Origin: Streptomyces sp. Tue6028 | GTDB lineage: Bacteria > Actinomycetota > Actinomycetes > Streptomycetales > Streptomycetaceae | DNA: 64,000 bases | Assembly: GCF_002300165.1 (NCBI RefSeq) | Contig: NZ_MLCE01000033.1 | Coordinates: 1 to 64,000, forward strand | Direction of reading: 5' to 3' | Shown here: piece after piece, positions 42,894-50,921 of the stretch | Layout: each line of letters opens with the position of its first letter | Position numbering within the stretch: position 1 is the first letter of the stretch | The notes under the pieces: model-generated | Database searches by the model: none | Told to the model about the DNA's origin: nothing | The model's input: only the letters and a program-made list of their open reading frames with translations | Program-made: the position numbers and the translations under genes

Positions 42894-43436
42894 ATGACCG
42901 CACCCGAAGCCGAACCCCGTCTCGCCCTCGACCCGGCGCGCACCGCCCTCGTCCTCGTCGATCTGATGGACCGCATCGTGGCGCTGCCCCTGGAACCCCA
43001 CAAGGGCACCGACGTGCTCACCACGTCCGAGGAAATGGCGACCGCCTTCCGCGCGGTGGGGGCACCCGTCGTGCTGATCCGTGTCGAGCGGCCCGGGGTC
43101 CCCGAACAGCCGCCCGGCAGCGGACTCGTGGCGGGCCTCGCGGCACCGGGCGACATCGAGATCGTGAAGCGGACCATCGGCGGCTTCCAGGGCACCGGCC
43201 TCGACGAGCGGCTGCGGGCCCACGGCGTCTCCACGCTGGTGTTCGGGGGCATCGCCACCAACCTCGGTGTCGAGTCGACCGCCCGGGCCGCCGGAGACCT
43301 CGGCTACGACCTCGTCTTCGTCGAGGACGCGATGGCCGCGTTCACCGCCCCCGAGCACGACGCCTCCGTCCGTCTCGACTTCCCGCGCCTCGGCACGGTC
43401 GTGACGGCGGCCGAGGTCCGCTTCGCGAAGAGCTGA
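42894..43436 (+). CDS. Isochorismatase-fold hydrolase lacking the catalytic cysteine
   Basis: 180 residues of the isochorismatase-like fold. D23 (LVLVDLMD) and K92 (EIVKRTIGGF) of the family's Asp-Lys-Cys triad are present. At the Cys position the sequence reads GGIATNLGVESTARAA, with Gly125 instead of Cys. Nicotinamidase-type activity is therefore unlikely; Cys-less members include true isochorismatases. It starts 19 bp after marR and is probably cotranscribed. A strong hairpin with a following TTT lies downstream. Confidence 0.85.
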   Translation: MTAPEAEPRLALDPARTALVLVDLMDRIVALPLEPHKGTDVLTTSEEMATAFRAVGAPVVLIRVERPGVPEQPPGSGLVAGLAAPGDIEIVKRTIGGFQGTGLDERLRAHGVSTLVFGGIATNLGVESTARAAGDLGYDLVFVEDAMAAFTAPEHDASVRLDFPRLGTVVTAAEVRFAKS

Positions 43437-43496
43437 GGCCCGGCGGAGCCTCCCGGCACCGGCCGGGCACACCGGGGGCCCCGGCGTGGACGGCAC

Positions 43497-43547
43497 GGGC
43501 CCGGGGCGTGGACGGGGCGGCCCCTGCGGCCCGGACGCCCCGGGCCC
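43497..43547 (+). terminator. Hairpin between isochorismatase-like and fdhD genes
   Basis: A perfect 13-bp stem GGGCCCGGGGCGT/ACGCCCCGGGCCC with a 25-nt, itself foldable loop, followed by TTT, lies between convergent genes. It probably ends both transcripts. Confidence 0.75.
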
Positions 43548-43670
43548 TTTGGCGCAGGGCGCGAAAGCGATGGGCCGCTCGACACGGCGGCGCGGGAAAG
43601 ACGGGGCCCCTCCGGCGCAGGGGGCGCTCCCCGCCGTTCGGGGCCCCGCCGCCGTGTCGCGGGGAGCCGG

Positions 43671-44519
43671 TCAGCCCTGGGCGGCCGCGGCCCGCAGGGC
43701 GATGCGGTGCTCGCCCGCGTACACGTTCATGGAGGGGCCGCGCAGGAAGCCGACCAGGGTCAGGCCCGCCTCCGCGGCCAGGTCGACCGCCAGGGACGAC
43801 GGCGCCGACACCGCCGCGAGCACCGGAATGCCCGCCATCACCGCCTTCTGCGCCAGCTCGAACGACGCCCGTCCCGACACCAGCAGGACCGTCCGGGACA
43901 GCGGCAGCGAGCCGCTCTGCAGGGCGCGCCCCACCAGCTTGTCGACCGCGTTGTGCCGGCCGACGTCCTCCCGCACGTCGAGCAGCTCGCCCTCCGGCGA
44001 GAACAGCGCGGCCGCGTGCAGGCCCCCGGTCCGGTCGAAGACCCGCTGCGCCGCCCGCAGCCGGTCGGGGAGGCTCGCGAGCAGCTCGGGCTCCAGCCGC
44101 ACCGGGGGAGTGTCGTCGATCGTCCAGCGGGCCGTCGTGCGGACCGCGTCCAGGCTGGCCTTGCCGCACAGGCCGCAGGAGGACGTCGTGTACACGTTCC
44201 GTTCGAGCGTGATGTCCGGGAGGACGACGCCGGGCGCCGTCCGCACGTCGACCACGTTGTAGCTGTTGGAACCGTCCACGGTCGCGCCCGCGCAGTACAC
44301 GATGTTCTGGAGTTCGTCCGCGCCGCCCAGCACCCCCTCGCTGACGAGAAAGCCCGCCGCAAGGGCGAAGTCGTCGCCCGGGGTGCGCATGGTGATGGCG
44401 AGCGGCTTGCCGTTGAGGCGGATCTCCAGGGGTTCCTCCGCCACGAGGGTGTCCGGGCGGGTGCTCACGGCCCCGTCCCGGATGCGGATCACCTTGCGTC
44501 GTTCCGTGACTCGTCCCAT
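43671..44519 (-). CDS. fdhD: Formate dehydrogenase accessory sulfurtransferase FdhD
   Basis: 282 residues. The paired-Cys loop TTSSCGLCGK (about 112-120) is the sulfur-transfer site of FdhD. REDVGRHNAVDKLVGRAL and LVSGRASFELAQKAVMAGIP are family signatures. FdhD passes sulfur from IscS-type desulfurases to the molybdenum cofactor of formate dehydrogenase. It starts 7 bp after the Fe-S subunit and is the last gene of the operon. Confidence 0.95.
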   Translation of the reverse strand: MGRVTERRKVIRIRDGAVSTRPDTLVAEEPLEIRLNGKPLAITMRTPGDDFALAAGFLVSEGVLGGADELQNIVYCAGATVDGSNSYNVVDVRTAPGVVLPDITLERNVYTTSSCGLCGKASLDAVRTTARWTIDDTPPVRLEPELLASLPDRLRAAQRVFDRTGGLHAAALFSPEGELLDVREDVGRHNAVDKLVGRALQSGSLPLSRTVLLVSGRASFELAQKAVMAGIPVLAAVSAPSSLAVDLAAEAGLTLVGFLRGPSMNVYAGEHRIALRAAAAQG

Positions 44520-44526
44520 GTCCTGA

Positions 44527-45387
44527 TCAGTCCCGGTTCTGTACGTGCTGGTAGCCGAAGCGGCCCTTGATGCAGAGGTTGCCGTGGGTCACCGGGTTGT
44601 CGTGCGGGGAGGTGACCTTCACGATCTCATTGTCCTGCACGTGCAGGGTGAGATTGCAGCCCACTCCGCAGTAGGCGCACACCGTGGTCGTCTCGGTCTG
44701 CGCCGACTCGTCCCACGTACCCGCCGCGCGCATGTCGAACTCCGACTTGAAGGACAGCGCCCCCGTGGGGCACACCTCGATGCAGTTGCCGCAGTACACA
44801 CAGGCCGAATCCGTGAGCGGCGCGTCGTGTTCCACGGCGATCCGGGCGTCGAAGCCGCGACCGGCGACGGAGATGGCGAAGGTGTTCTGCCACTGGTCGC
44901 CGCAGGCGTCCACGCACTTGTAGCAGAGGATGCACTTGTCGTAGTCCCGGACGTACAGGTCGTTGTCGACCTTCGGTTCCTCGTTCACCCGGGCGGCGTC
45001 CGGGCCGAAGCGGTCCGGCTTCGCCTCGTACTCCTTGATCCATTCGGCGGCCCCTGGAGTCGTCGACAGGTCGACGGAGGAGGCGAGCAGCTCCAGGACC
45101 ACCTTGCGGCTGTGCCGGGCGCGCTCGGTGTCCGTGCGCACCTCCATCCCCGCCTCCGCCCGGCGCGAGCAGGCCGGGACGAGCGTGCGTGCGCCCTCCA
45201 CCTCGACGACGCACACCCGGCACGCGTTCTTGGGTGTCAGGGTGTCGCCCTGGCACAGCGTCGGTACGTCCTTGCCCGCGGCCCGGCAGGCGTCGAGGAT
45301 CGTCGAGCCCTCCGGCACCCGGGCCTCCTGCCCGTCCAGGGTGAACTCGATCAGCCGGCGGGGCACTCCCAGCGGTACCACGGTCAT
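44527..45387 (-). CDS. Formate dehydrogenase Fe-S subunit (N-terminal half of an FdsA/FdhF-type alpha chain)
   Basis: 286 residues. A plant-ferredoxin-like 2Fe-2S domain (C45, C56, C59, C73) leads to a segment of the His-Cys 4Fe-4S kind and two CxxCxxCxxxC clusters (CILCYKCVDAC and CVYCGNCIEVCPTGA, about 150-210). The [4Fe-4S] domain that normally opens the molybdopterin catalytic chain comes last (CAYCGVGCNLTLHV ... NLCIKGRFGYQHV, about 237-280). The protein stops exactly where the catalytic subunit at 47279-49198 begins. The start codon overlaps the tandem mini-ORFs upstream by ATGA. Confidence 0.9.
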   Translation of the reverse strand: MTVVPLGVPRRLIEFTLDGQEARVPEGSTILDACRAAGKDVPTLCQGDTLTPKNACRVCVVEVEGARTLVPACSRRAEAGMEVRTDTERARHSRKVVLELLASSVDLSTTPGAAEWIKEYEAKPDRFGPDAARVNEEPKVDNDLYVRDYDKCILCYKCVDACGDQWQNTFAISVAGRGFDARIAVEHDAPLTDSACVYCGNCIEVCPTGALSFKSEFDMRAAGTWDESAQTETTTVCAYCGVGCNLTLHVQDNEIVKVTSPHDNPVTHGNLCIKGRFGYQHVQNRD

Positions 45388-45419
45388 GCGGCGGCCTCCG
45401 TCCGGTCCACTGCGGTCAT
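45384..45419 (-). CDS. Possible 11-residue mini-ORF 2
   Basis: Encodes MTAVDRTEAAA, a near copy of mini-ORF 1. Its TGA overlaps the ATG of the Fe-S subunit gene by ATGA. The purine-rich GGACGGAGG inside this ORF is positioned to act as Shine-Dalgarno for the Fe-S subunit start at 45387. Confidence 0.3.
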   Translation of the reverse strand: MTAVDRTEAAA

Positions 45420-45454
45420 CATGCGGCGGCCTCCGCCCGGTCGATTGCGGTCAT
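45419..45454 (-). CDS. Possible 11-residue mini-ORF 1
   Basis: Encodes MTAIDRAEAAA. Its ATG overlaps the NuoEF stop (ATGA), and its TGA overlaps the next ATG (TGATG). No independent ribosome site; it would be translated only by reinitiation. It may be a real coupling peptide or a by-product of the duplication. Confidence 0.3.
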   Translation of the reverse strand: MTAIDRAEAAA

Positions 45455-47277
45455 TCGTACGCCCCCAGACGATCGATGGCGGATTCCACGGCGTTCCACG
45501 CGGTCTGTCCCAGACCGCAGATCGAGGCGTCCCGCATGGCGCGGCCCACCTCGCGCAGCAGGGCGATGTCGTCGGCGGCGGCCGCTCCGGTGCGCTCCGC
45601 GATCCGGTGCAGCGCCTCCTCCTGGCGTACGGTCCCCACCCGGCAGGGCACGCACTGCCCGCACGACTCGTCACGGAAGAACTCGGCGATCCGCAGCAGC
45701 AGCCGGGGCAGCGGGACCGTGTCGTCGAACGCCATGACCACACCCGAGCCGAGCGTGGTGCCCGCCTCCCGGGTGCCTTCGAAGGTGAGCGGGATGTCGA
45801 GCTCGTCCGGCCGTACGAAGCCGCCCGCCGCACCGCCCAGCAGGACCGCCCGCAGCCGCTCGCGCACCCCCGCCCGTTCGAGCAGCTCGCCCAGCGTGGC
45901 GCCGAACGGCAGTTCGTAGACGCCGGGCCGGTCCACGCTGCCCGACACGCAGTACAGCTTCGGGCCGGTGGAGCCGGCCGTGCCGATCGCCGCGTACGCG
46001 GGAGCCCCCATCGTGAGGACGGGCAGCACGTTCACCAGCGTCTCGACGTTGTTCTCCACCGTCGGCTTGCCGAACAGCCCCTTCTCCACCGGGAACGGCG
46101 GCTTCGACCGGGGCTCTCCCCGGTAGCCCTCGATCGAGTTGAACAGGGCGGTCTCCTCACCGCAGATGTACGCGCCCGCGCCCCGCCGGATCTCGATGTC
46201 GAAGGCGTAGCCCTGCCCGAGGACGTCGTCGCCGAGCAGCCCCCGGGCGCGTGCCTGCCCGATGGCGTGCTCCATCCGGCGCAGCGCGCGCGGGTACTCG
46301 CCGCGCAGGTACAGATAGCCCTGGTGGGCGCCGACCGCGTACGCCGCGACGGTCATCGCCTCCACGAGCGCGTACGGGTCGCCCTCCATGAGCACCCGGT
46401 CCTTGAAGGTGCCGGGCTCGGACTCGTCCGCGTTGCACACCAGGTAGTGCGGATGGTCGGGCTGGGACGCCGTGGCCTGCCATTTGCGGCCGGTGGGGAA
46501 GGCGGCGCCGCCGCGCCCGACCAGGCCCGCGTCGGTCACCTCGCGGATCACCGCGGCGGGGCCGATCGCGAACGCCCGGCGCAGCGCGGTGTACCCGCCG
46601 TGCGCCCGGTAGTCGTCGAGGTCGGCCGGGTCCACCACACCGACCCGGCTCAGAAGCACCAGTGACGGGTCGCCCGCCTGGGGGACGGCCATGACCGCGG
46701 GCGGCTCGTCGTCCGCCGAGCCGGGCGCGCCGCCCGCGGCCACCGCACTCTCGACGGTGGCCGGCGCCGACACCGCCGTGCGGGCCGGGTCCCCGGCTCT
46801 GATCGCGAGCGCGGCCGGAGCGCGCTCGCACAGGCCGAGGCAGGGACTGCGCTCCACCGCGACACCGCTGCCGGCACCGAGCCGGGCCTCGACCCCGGCG
46901 CACAGGTCCGCGGCGCCGGCCGCCGCGCACGCGAGGTCCGTGCACACGTGCAGCACGGTCGCGGGCCGCGGACGCACCGAGAACATCGCGTAGAACGTCG
47001 CGACACCGTACGCCTCCGCGGGCGGCACGGTCAGCCGGCGGCACAGGTAGTCGAGCGCGCCCTCGCTGATCCAGCCGATCCGGTCGTTCAGGGCGTGCAG
47101 CCCCGGCAACAGCAGGTCGCGGCGCTCCCTGGCCTCCCGGCCGCCGCGCGCCCACCTCAGATCGGCGTCGCTGCGGTCGGCGCCCTCCCACGAGGACTGC
47201 GGAGGGCCGAGCAGCGCGTCGACCGCCGCCCGTTCCTCGTCCGTCGGCTTGCTGTCGCCGAAGTGCAGGTCCACCAC
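45451..47277 (-). CDS. NADH-dehydrogenase-like NuoE-NuoF fusion (FdsG-FdsB) subunit of formate dehydrogenase
   Basis: 608 residues. About 1-175 is a NuoE/thioredoxin-like 2Fe-2S domain (CTDLACAAAG, SPCLGLCERAP). About 200-608 is NuoF, with VGRGGAAFPTGRKW (FMN/NAD site), VCNADESEPGTFKDR, GAYICGEETAL and the terminal 4Fe-4S motif ESCGQCVPCRVGT...SICGLGQ. It transfers electrons from formate oxidation to NAD. In soluble NAD-dependent formate dehydrogenases FdsG and FdsB are usually separate. GTG start one base after the catalytic-subunit stop, coupled. Confidence 0.93.
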   Translation of the reverse strand: MVDLHFGDSKPTDEERAAVDALLGPPQSSWEGADRSDADLRWARGGREARERRDLLLPGLHALNDRIGWISEGALDYLCRRLTVPPAEAYGVATFYAMFSVRPRPATVLHVCTDLACAAAGAADLCAGVEARLGAGSGVAVERSPCLGLCERAPAALAIRAGDPARTAVSAPATVESAVAAGGAPGSADDEPPAVMAVPQAGDPSLVLLSRVGVVDPADLDDYRAHGGYTALRRAFAIGPAAVIREVTDAGLVGRGGAAFPTGRKWQATASQPDHPHYLVCNADESEPGTFKDRVLMEGDPYALVEAMTVAAYAVGAHQGYLYLRGEYPRALRRMEHAIGQARARGLLGDDVLGQGYAFDIEIRRGAGAYICGEETALFNSIEGYRGEPRSKPPFPVEKGLFGKPTVENNVETLVNVLPVLTMGAPAYAAIGTAGSTGPKLYCVSGSVDRPGVYELPFGATLGELLERAGVRERLRAVLLGGAAGGFVRPDELDIPLTFEGTREAGTTLGSGVVMAFDDTVPLPRLLLRIAEFFRDESCGQCVPCRVGTVRQEEALHRIAERTGAAAADDIALLREVGRAMRDASICGLGQTAWNAVESAIDRLGAYE

Positions 47278-47278
47278 G

Positions 47279-49198
47279 TCACCTCACTTGAATCGGGGCC
47301 GGCAGCTTCTCGATCCGGATCGCCGAGGCCTTGAACTCCGCGGTGCCGGCGATCGGGCAGTTCGCCTCGATCGTCAGCTGGTTGGTGTCCACCTCGTCCG
47401 GGAAATGCATGGTCATGAAGGCGAGACCGGGCCGCAGCGCGGTGTCGATCCACACCGGTGCCAGCACTGTTCCGCGGCGCGAGGAGACCCGGACCTCCTC
47501 GCCCACCACGACCCCGTAGCGCTCGGCATCCTCCGGGCACAGCTCCACGTACTCGCCGCGCCGCAGCGGTGAGGCGAAACCACCGCTCTGCACACCGGTG
47601 TTGTACGAGTCGAGCCGTCGCCCGGTGGTGAGCCGGATCGGGTACTCCTCGTCCGTCAGGTCCACCGGCGGGTCGTGCTGCACCAGCCCGAACGGCGCGA
47701 GGCGCCCGCGGTCGGCCGGGTCGGACTCCCACAACCGGCCGTGCAGATAGGTCGGTTCGAGCCGCGCGACGTCCGGGCAGGGCCACTGGATGCCCTGGTG
47801 CTCCTCCAGTCGCTCGTACGTCATCCCGTAGTGGTCCCGCGACACCGACCGCAGCTCGTTCCAGACGGCCTCCGCGTCGGCGTACTTCCAGTCGTGCCCC
47901 AGGCGGGCAGCGAGGTCGCAGATGATGTCGATGTCCTCGCGGGCCTCACCGGGCGGGGTGACCGCCGCGCGGACCCGCTGGACCCGCCGCTCGCTGTTGG
48001 TGGTCGTGCCGTCGGTCTCCGCCCATCCGGCGGTCGCGGGCAGCACCACGTCCGCCAACTGGGCCGTCTTCGTGAGGAAGATGTCCTGGACGACGAGGAA
48101 GTCGAGGGCGCGCAGCCGGCGCACCGCCTGTTCGCTGTCGGCCTCCGACTGCGCGGGGTTCTCGCCGATGCAGTAGACAGCCCTGAGCGTGCGCTCCTCC
48201 ATCGCCTCGAACATCTCCGTCAGGTTCAGCCCGTAGTGCGGCTGGATGACGGTGTCCCAGGCGGTCTCGAACTTCAGCCGCGTCGGCGGGTCGAGGATGT
48301 CCTGGAAGCCGGGCAGCCGGTTGGGGATGGCGCCCATGTCGCCGCCGCCCTGCACGTTGTTCTGGCCGCGCAGCGGCTGGAGCCCGGAGCCGTACCGGCC
48401 CACGTGCCCGGTCAGCAGTGACAGGTTGATCAGCGCGCGCACGTTGTCCGTGCCGTTGTGGTGCTCGGTGATGCCGAGCGTCCAGCACAGCTGGGCCCGC
48501 TCGGCGCGGGCGTAGGCGTGCGCCAACTCCCTTATGGCCGCCGCCGGTACACCGGTCACCTTCTCGGCGAGCGACAGCGTCCAGGGCTCGACCAGCTGCC
48601 GGTACTCCTCGAAGCCGCTCGTCGCCCGCTCGACGAACGCCCGGTTGGCGAGGCCCGCGTGGATGATCTCCCGGCCGATCGCGTGCGCCATCGGGATGTC
48701 CGTGCCCACGTTCAGCCCGAGCCAGCTCTCCGCCCACTCGGCCGTCGAGGTGCGGCGCGGGTCGACCGCGTACATACGGGCGCCGTTCCTGATCCCCCTC
48801 AGGACGTGCTGGAAGAAGATCGGGTGCGCGAACCGTGCGTTGGAGCCCCACATCACGATGAGGTCGGTGTGCTCGACCTCCTCGTACGACGACGTCCCGC
48901 CGCCCGAACCGAAGGCCGCCGACAGTCCGGCGACACTCGGGGCGTGACAGGTGCGGTTGCAGGAGTCCACGTTGTTCGTGCCCATGACGACCCGGGCGAA
49001 CTTCTGCGCCACGTAGTTCATCTCGTTGGTCGCGCGGGCGCAGGAGAACATGCCGAAGGCGCCGCGAGCGGCCCCCAGTCCTGCGGCCGCGCGGGTCAGC
49101 GCCTCGTCCCAGGTGGCCCGCCGGAAGGGCTCGTCGCGTGAGTCCCTCACCAGCGGGTGCGTGAGCCGGGCATATGTCTTCGGCTGTCGTTTCCTCAT
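47279..49198 (-). CDS. Formate dehydrogenase catalytic (molybdopterin) subunit, lacking the N-terminal 4Fe-4S domain
   Basis: 639 residues of the bis-MGD oxidoreductase family. The Mo ligand is Cys84, in SCNRTCHAPSVAGL with adjacent His85 (Sec in some homologues). Cofactor-binding segments VMWGSNARFAHPIFFQHV, LLTGHVGRYGSGLQPLRGQNNVQG and CIGENPAQSEAD are present, and a C-terminal molybdopterin dinucleotide domain has RLTTGRRLDSYNTG. The usual N-terminal CxxCxxxC cluster domain is absent and is found instead on the 44527 protein. ATG 49198 overlaps the upstream gene's stop (ATGA) and gives a conserved start; the frame is open further 5' only as antisense of that gene. Confidence 0.93.
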   Translation of the reverse strand: MRKRQPKTYARLTHPLVRDSRDEPFRRATWDEALTRAAAGLGAARGAFGMFSCARATNEMNYVAQKFARVVMGTNNVDSCNRTCHAPSVAGLSAAFGSGGGTSSYEEVEHTDLIVMWGSNARFAHPIFFQHVLRGIRNGARMYAVDPRRTSTAEWAESWLGLNVGTDIPMAHAIGREIIHAGLANRAFVERATSGFEEYRQLVEPWTLSLAEKVTGVPAAAIRELAHAYARAERAQLCWTLGITEHHNGTDNVRALINLSLLTGHVGRYGSGLQPLRGQNNVQGGGDMGAIPNRLPGFQDILDPPTRLKFETAWDTVIQPHYGLNLTEMFEAMEERTLRAVYCIGENPAQSEADSEQAVRRLRALDFLVVQDIFLTKTAQLADVVLPATAGWAETDGTTTNSERRVQRVRAAVTPPGEAREDIDIICDLAARLGHDWKYADAEAVWNELRSVSRDHYGMTYERLEEHQGIQWPCPDVARLEPTYLHGRLWESDPADRGRLAPFGLVQHDPPVDLTDEEYPIRLTTGRRLDSYNTGVQSGGFASPLRRGEYVELCPEDAERYGVVVGEEVRVSSRRGTVLAPVWIDTALRPGLAFMTMHFPDEVDTNQLTIEANCPIAGTAEFKASAIRIEKLPAPIQVR

Positions 49199-50166
49199 GC
49201 GGCGGTCCTCAATGCGAGCAGGTCCGAAATGGCGTGGACGGTGCGGAGCGTGGGCACCGGGACGTCGGTGATCTCCGCCAACTCGACGACGGCCGCGAGG
49301 AGTACGTCGAGTTCGAGCGGTTTGCCGCGCTCCAGGTCCTGGAGCGTGGACGTGCGGTGGTCGCCCACCCGCTCGGCGCCGGCCAGGCGCCGTTCGATGG
49401 AGACGCCGACCTTGCAGCCGAGGGCCTCGGCGACCGCGAGCGTCTCGGTCATCATGATCTCGATGACCTTGCGGGTGCCGCCGTGCAGGCACATCTGCCG
49501 CATCGTGGCGCGGGCCAGTGCGCTGATCGGGTTGAAGGAGATGTTGCCCAGCAGCTTGAGCCAGATGTCGTTGCGCAGGTCCTGCTCGACGGGGCACTTG
49601 AGACCGCCCGCCTGCATGGCCTCGCTGAACGCCGTGCACCGGTCGGAGACCGACCGGTCGGGCTCGCCGACGGAGAACCGGGTGCCTTCGAGGTGGCGTA
49701 CGACGCCCGGGCCCGCCAGTTCGGTCGCCGCGTACACCACGCAGCCGATGGCCCGTTCGGGCGCGAGCACGGCACTGACCGCGCCGCCGGGGTCCACGCT
49801 CTCGACGCGGTGGCCGTCGTGCGGGCCGCCGTGCCGGTGGAAGTACCACCAGGGGATGCCGTTCTGGGCGGCGATGACCGCCGTGGTGTCGTGCAGCAGC
49901 GGCTCGATCAGCGGCCCGCACGCCGCGTACGAGTTCGCCTTCAGACCCAGCAGGACGTAGTCGACCGGACCCACCTGGGCCGGGTCGTCGGTGGCGTGCG
50001 CACGCGCGGTGAAGTCCCCGCGCGGGCTGAGGACTTGGACTCCGTGCTGCCTCATGGCCGCAAGGTGCGGTCCACGGGCGATGAGATGCACGTCGGCGCC
50101 CGTGCGGTGCAGCGCGGCGCCGACGTAGGCGCCGATCGCACCGGCGCCGAGAACTGCGACTTTCAC
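49195..50166 (-). CDS. Ketopantoate reductase (ApbA/PanE) family oxidoreductase
   Basis: 323 residues. A Rossmann GxGxxG (KVAVLGAGAIGAYVG, 2-16) and the ketopantoate-reductase C-terminal domain are present, with KLLGNISFNPISALARATM carrying the catalytic-domain Asn-Ser pattern and RTSTLQDLERGKPLELDVL. The family reduces 2-oxo acids such as 2-dehydropantoate. It is the first gene of the formate dehydrogenase operon, which suggests a dedicated 2-oxo or hydroxy acid step rather than pantothenate synthesis (inference). GTG 50166 with GGAGCGAG upstream; a GntR-like box lies 58 nt upstream. Confidence 0.85.
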   Translation of the reverse strand: MKVAVLGAGAIGAYVGAALHRTGADVHLIARGPHLAAMRQHGVQVLSPRGDFTARAHATDDPAQVGPVDYVLLGLKANSYAACGPLIEPLLHDTTAVIAAQNGIPWWYFHRHGGPHDGHRVESVDPGGAVSAVLAPERAIGCVVYAATELAGPGVVRHLEGTRFSVGEPDRSVSDRCTAFSEAMQAGGLKCPVEQDLRNDIWLKLLGNISFNPISALARATMRQMCLHGGTRKVIEIMMTETLAVAEALGCKVGVSIERRLAGAERVGDHRTSTLQDLERGKPLELDVLLAAVVELAEITDVPVPTLRTVHAISDLLALRTAA

Positions 50167-50223
50167 GGTGGCTCGCTCCGTTCGGTCGAGGGTACCGAGG
50201 AACTGCCGAACTCTGTCGACGAA

Positions 50224-50239
50224 ATATTGTCTACAGTAT
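50224..50239. promoter_or_regulatory. GntR-type operator in front of the formate dehydrogenase operon
   Basis: Read on the minus strand, ATACTGT-AG-ACAATAT has 6 of 7 arm positions complementary. It is one of the most A+T-rich spots around. The core ACTGTAGAC recurs at 53952-53960 before the GntR gene. Confidence 0.65.
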
Positions 50240-50370
50240 GGAGGTTGGGGCAGCAAGACTTCGCGCAGCACCTGGGCAGGACTTGGCCGAGGGGCCAAGG
50301 TCGGTGCGGCCGGGCCTCGTTCGGGCGGCGCGCGTCGCCGTGGCGAGCTGACCGCGACTTTCCGGGGCGC

Positions 50371-50440
50371 CTTCGCCAGGACGGTGGCGCCTTCGCCGGG
50401 ACCGTGGCGCCTTCGCCAGGACGGTGGCGCCTTCGCCCTG
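50371..50440. repeat. 20-bp tandem repeat, about 3.5 copies
   Basis: Units begin CTTCGCCAGGACGGTGGCGC (50371-50390); copy two differs at two positions, copy three is exact, and a partial fourth starts at 50431. They fill the non-coding gap (50240-50528) between divergent genes, where no gene was recognised. Confidence 0.85.
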
Positions 50441-50528
50441 GGGCGGCGGCGCGGGGTGCGGGTCCGTCCCACATCTCAAGATCGGCACATCGCTCGGTGC
50501 GGGGTGCAGGCGACGGCACACTGTCCGG

Positions 50529-50921
50529 GTGCGATCACTGAGGGCCCTCGGAAGGGTCGCGGTGCTCCTGGCCGTGACGGGATGCGGCGCCGCGGGCGCC
50601 CGCGCCGGCGGCACCGACGGCGACGCCGCGAGTCCGGTACCGCGCGACGCCGCGACCGAGGTGCCCCATGACGCCACGAGTCCCGTACCCCGTGTGCCGG
50701 TGAAGACGCCCGAGGCGCAACCGTCCATGGATCCCGCTTCGATCACCGTGCTGGTCGCCTTCGTCGGCGGTCCCGCCGACGGCCGTACGCGACCACTGCC
50801 CCTCACGGTCGTGCGCGACGGGATCACCGTCCTCGGGACGCACTACGAGCCGACGAGCACGACCCGACCGGAAGTGATCGACACCGCTGAGGGGCCGGCC
50901 CAGGTGTTCCGCCCGAGCTGA
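50529..50921 (+). CDS. Small lipoprotein of unknown function
   Basis: 130 residues from GTG 50529. A short basic N terminus and hydrophobic stretch lead to the lipobox VTGC (C19). A low-complexity segment with two copies of an SPVPR-type motif (ASPVPRDAATEVPHDATSPVPR, about 33-54) is followed by a compact C-terminal domain of about 60 residues (ITVLVAFVGGPADGRTRPL). No clear ribosome site is visible, so the start is uncertain. No family recognised. Confidence 0.5.
   Translation: MRSLRALGRVAVLLAVTGCGAAGARAGGTDGDAASPVPRDAATEVPHDATSPVPRVPVKTPEAQPSMDPASITVLVAFVGGPADGRTRPLPLTVVRDGITVLGTHYEPTSTTRPEVIDTAEGPAQVFRPS

Larger units (their letters stand above)
45384..45454. repeat. 35-bp tandem duplication in the formate dehydrogenase operon
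   Basis: Two adjacent 35-bp units (about 45384-45418 and 45419-45453) are identical at 32 of 35 positions. On the minus strand each unit begins ATGACCGCA and ends GCCGCCGCATG. They lie between the NuoEF-like gene and the Fe-S subunit. Confidence 0.95.
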
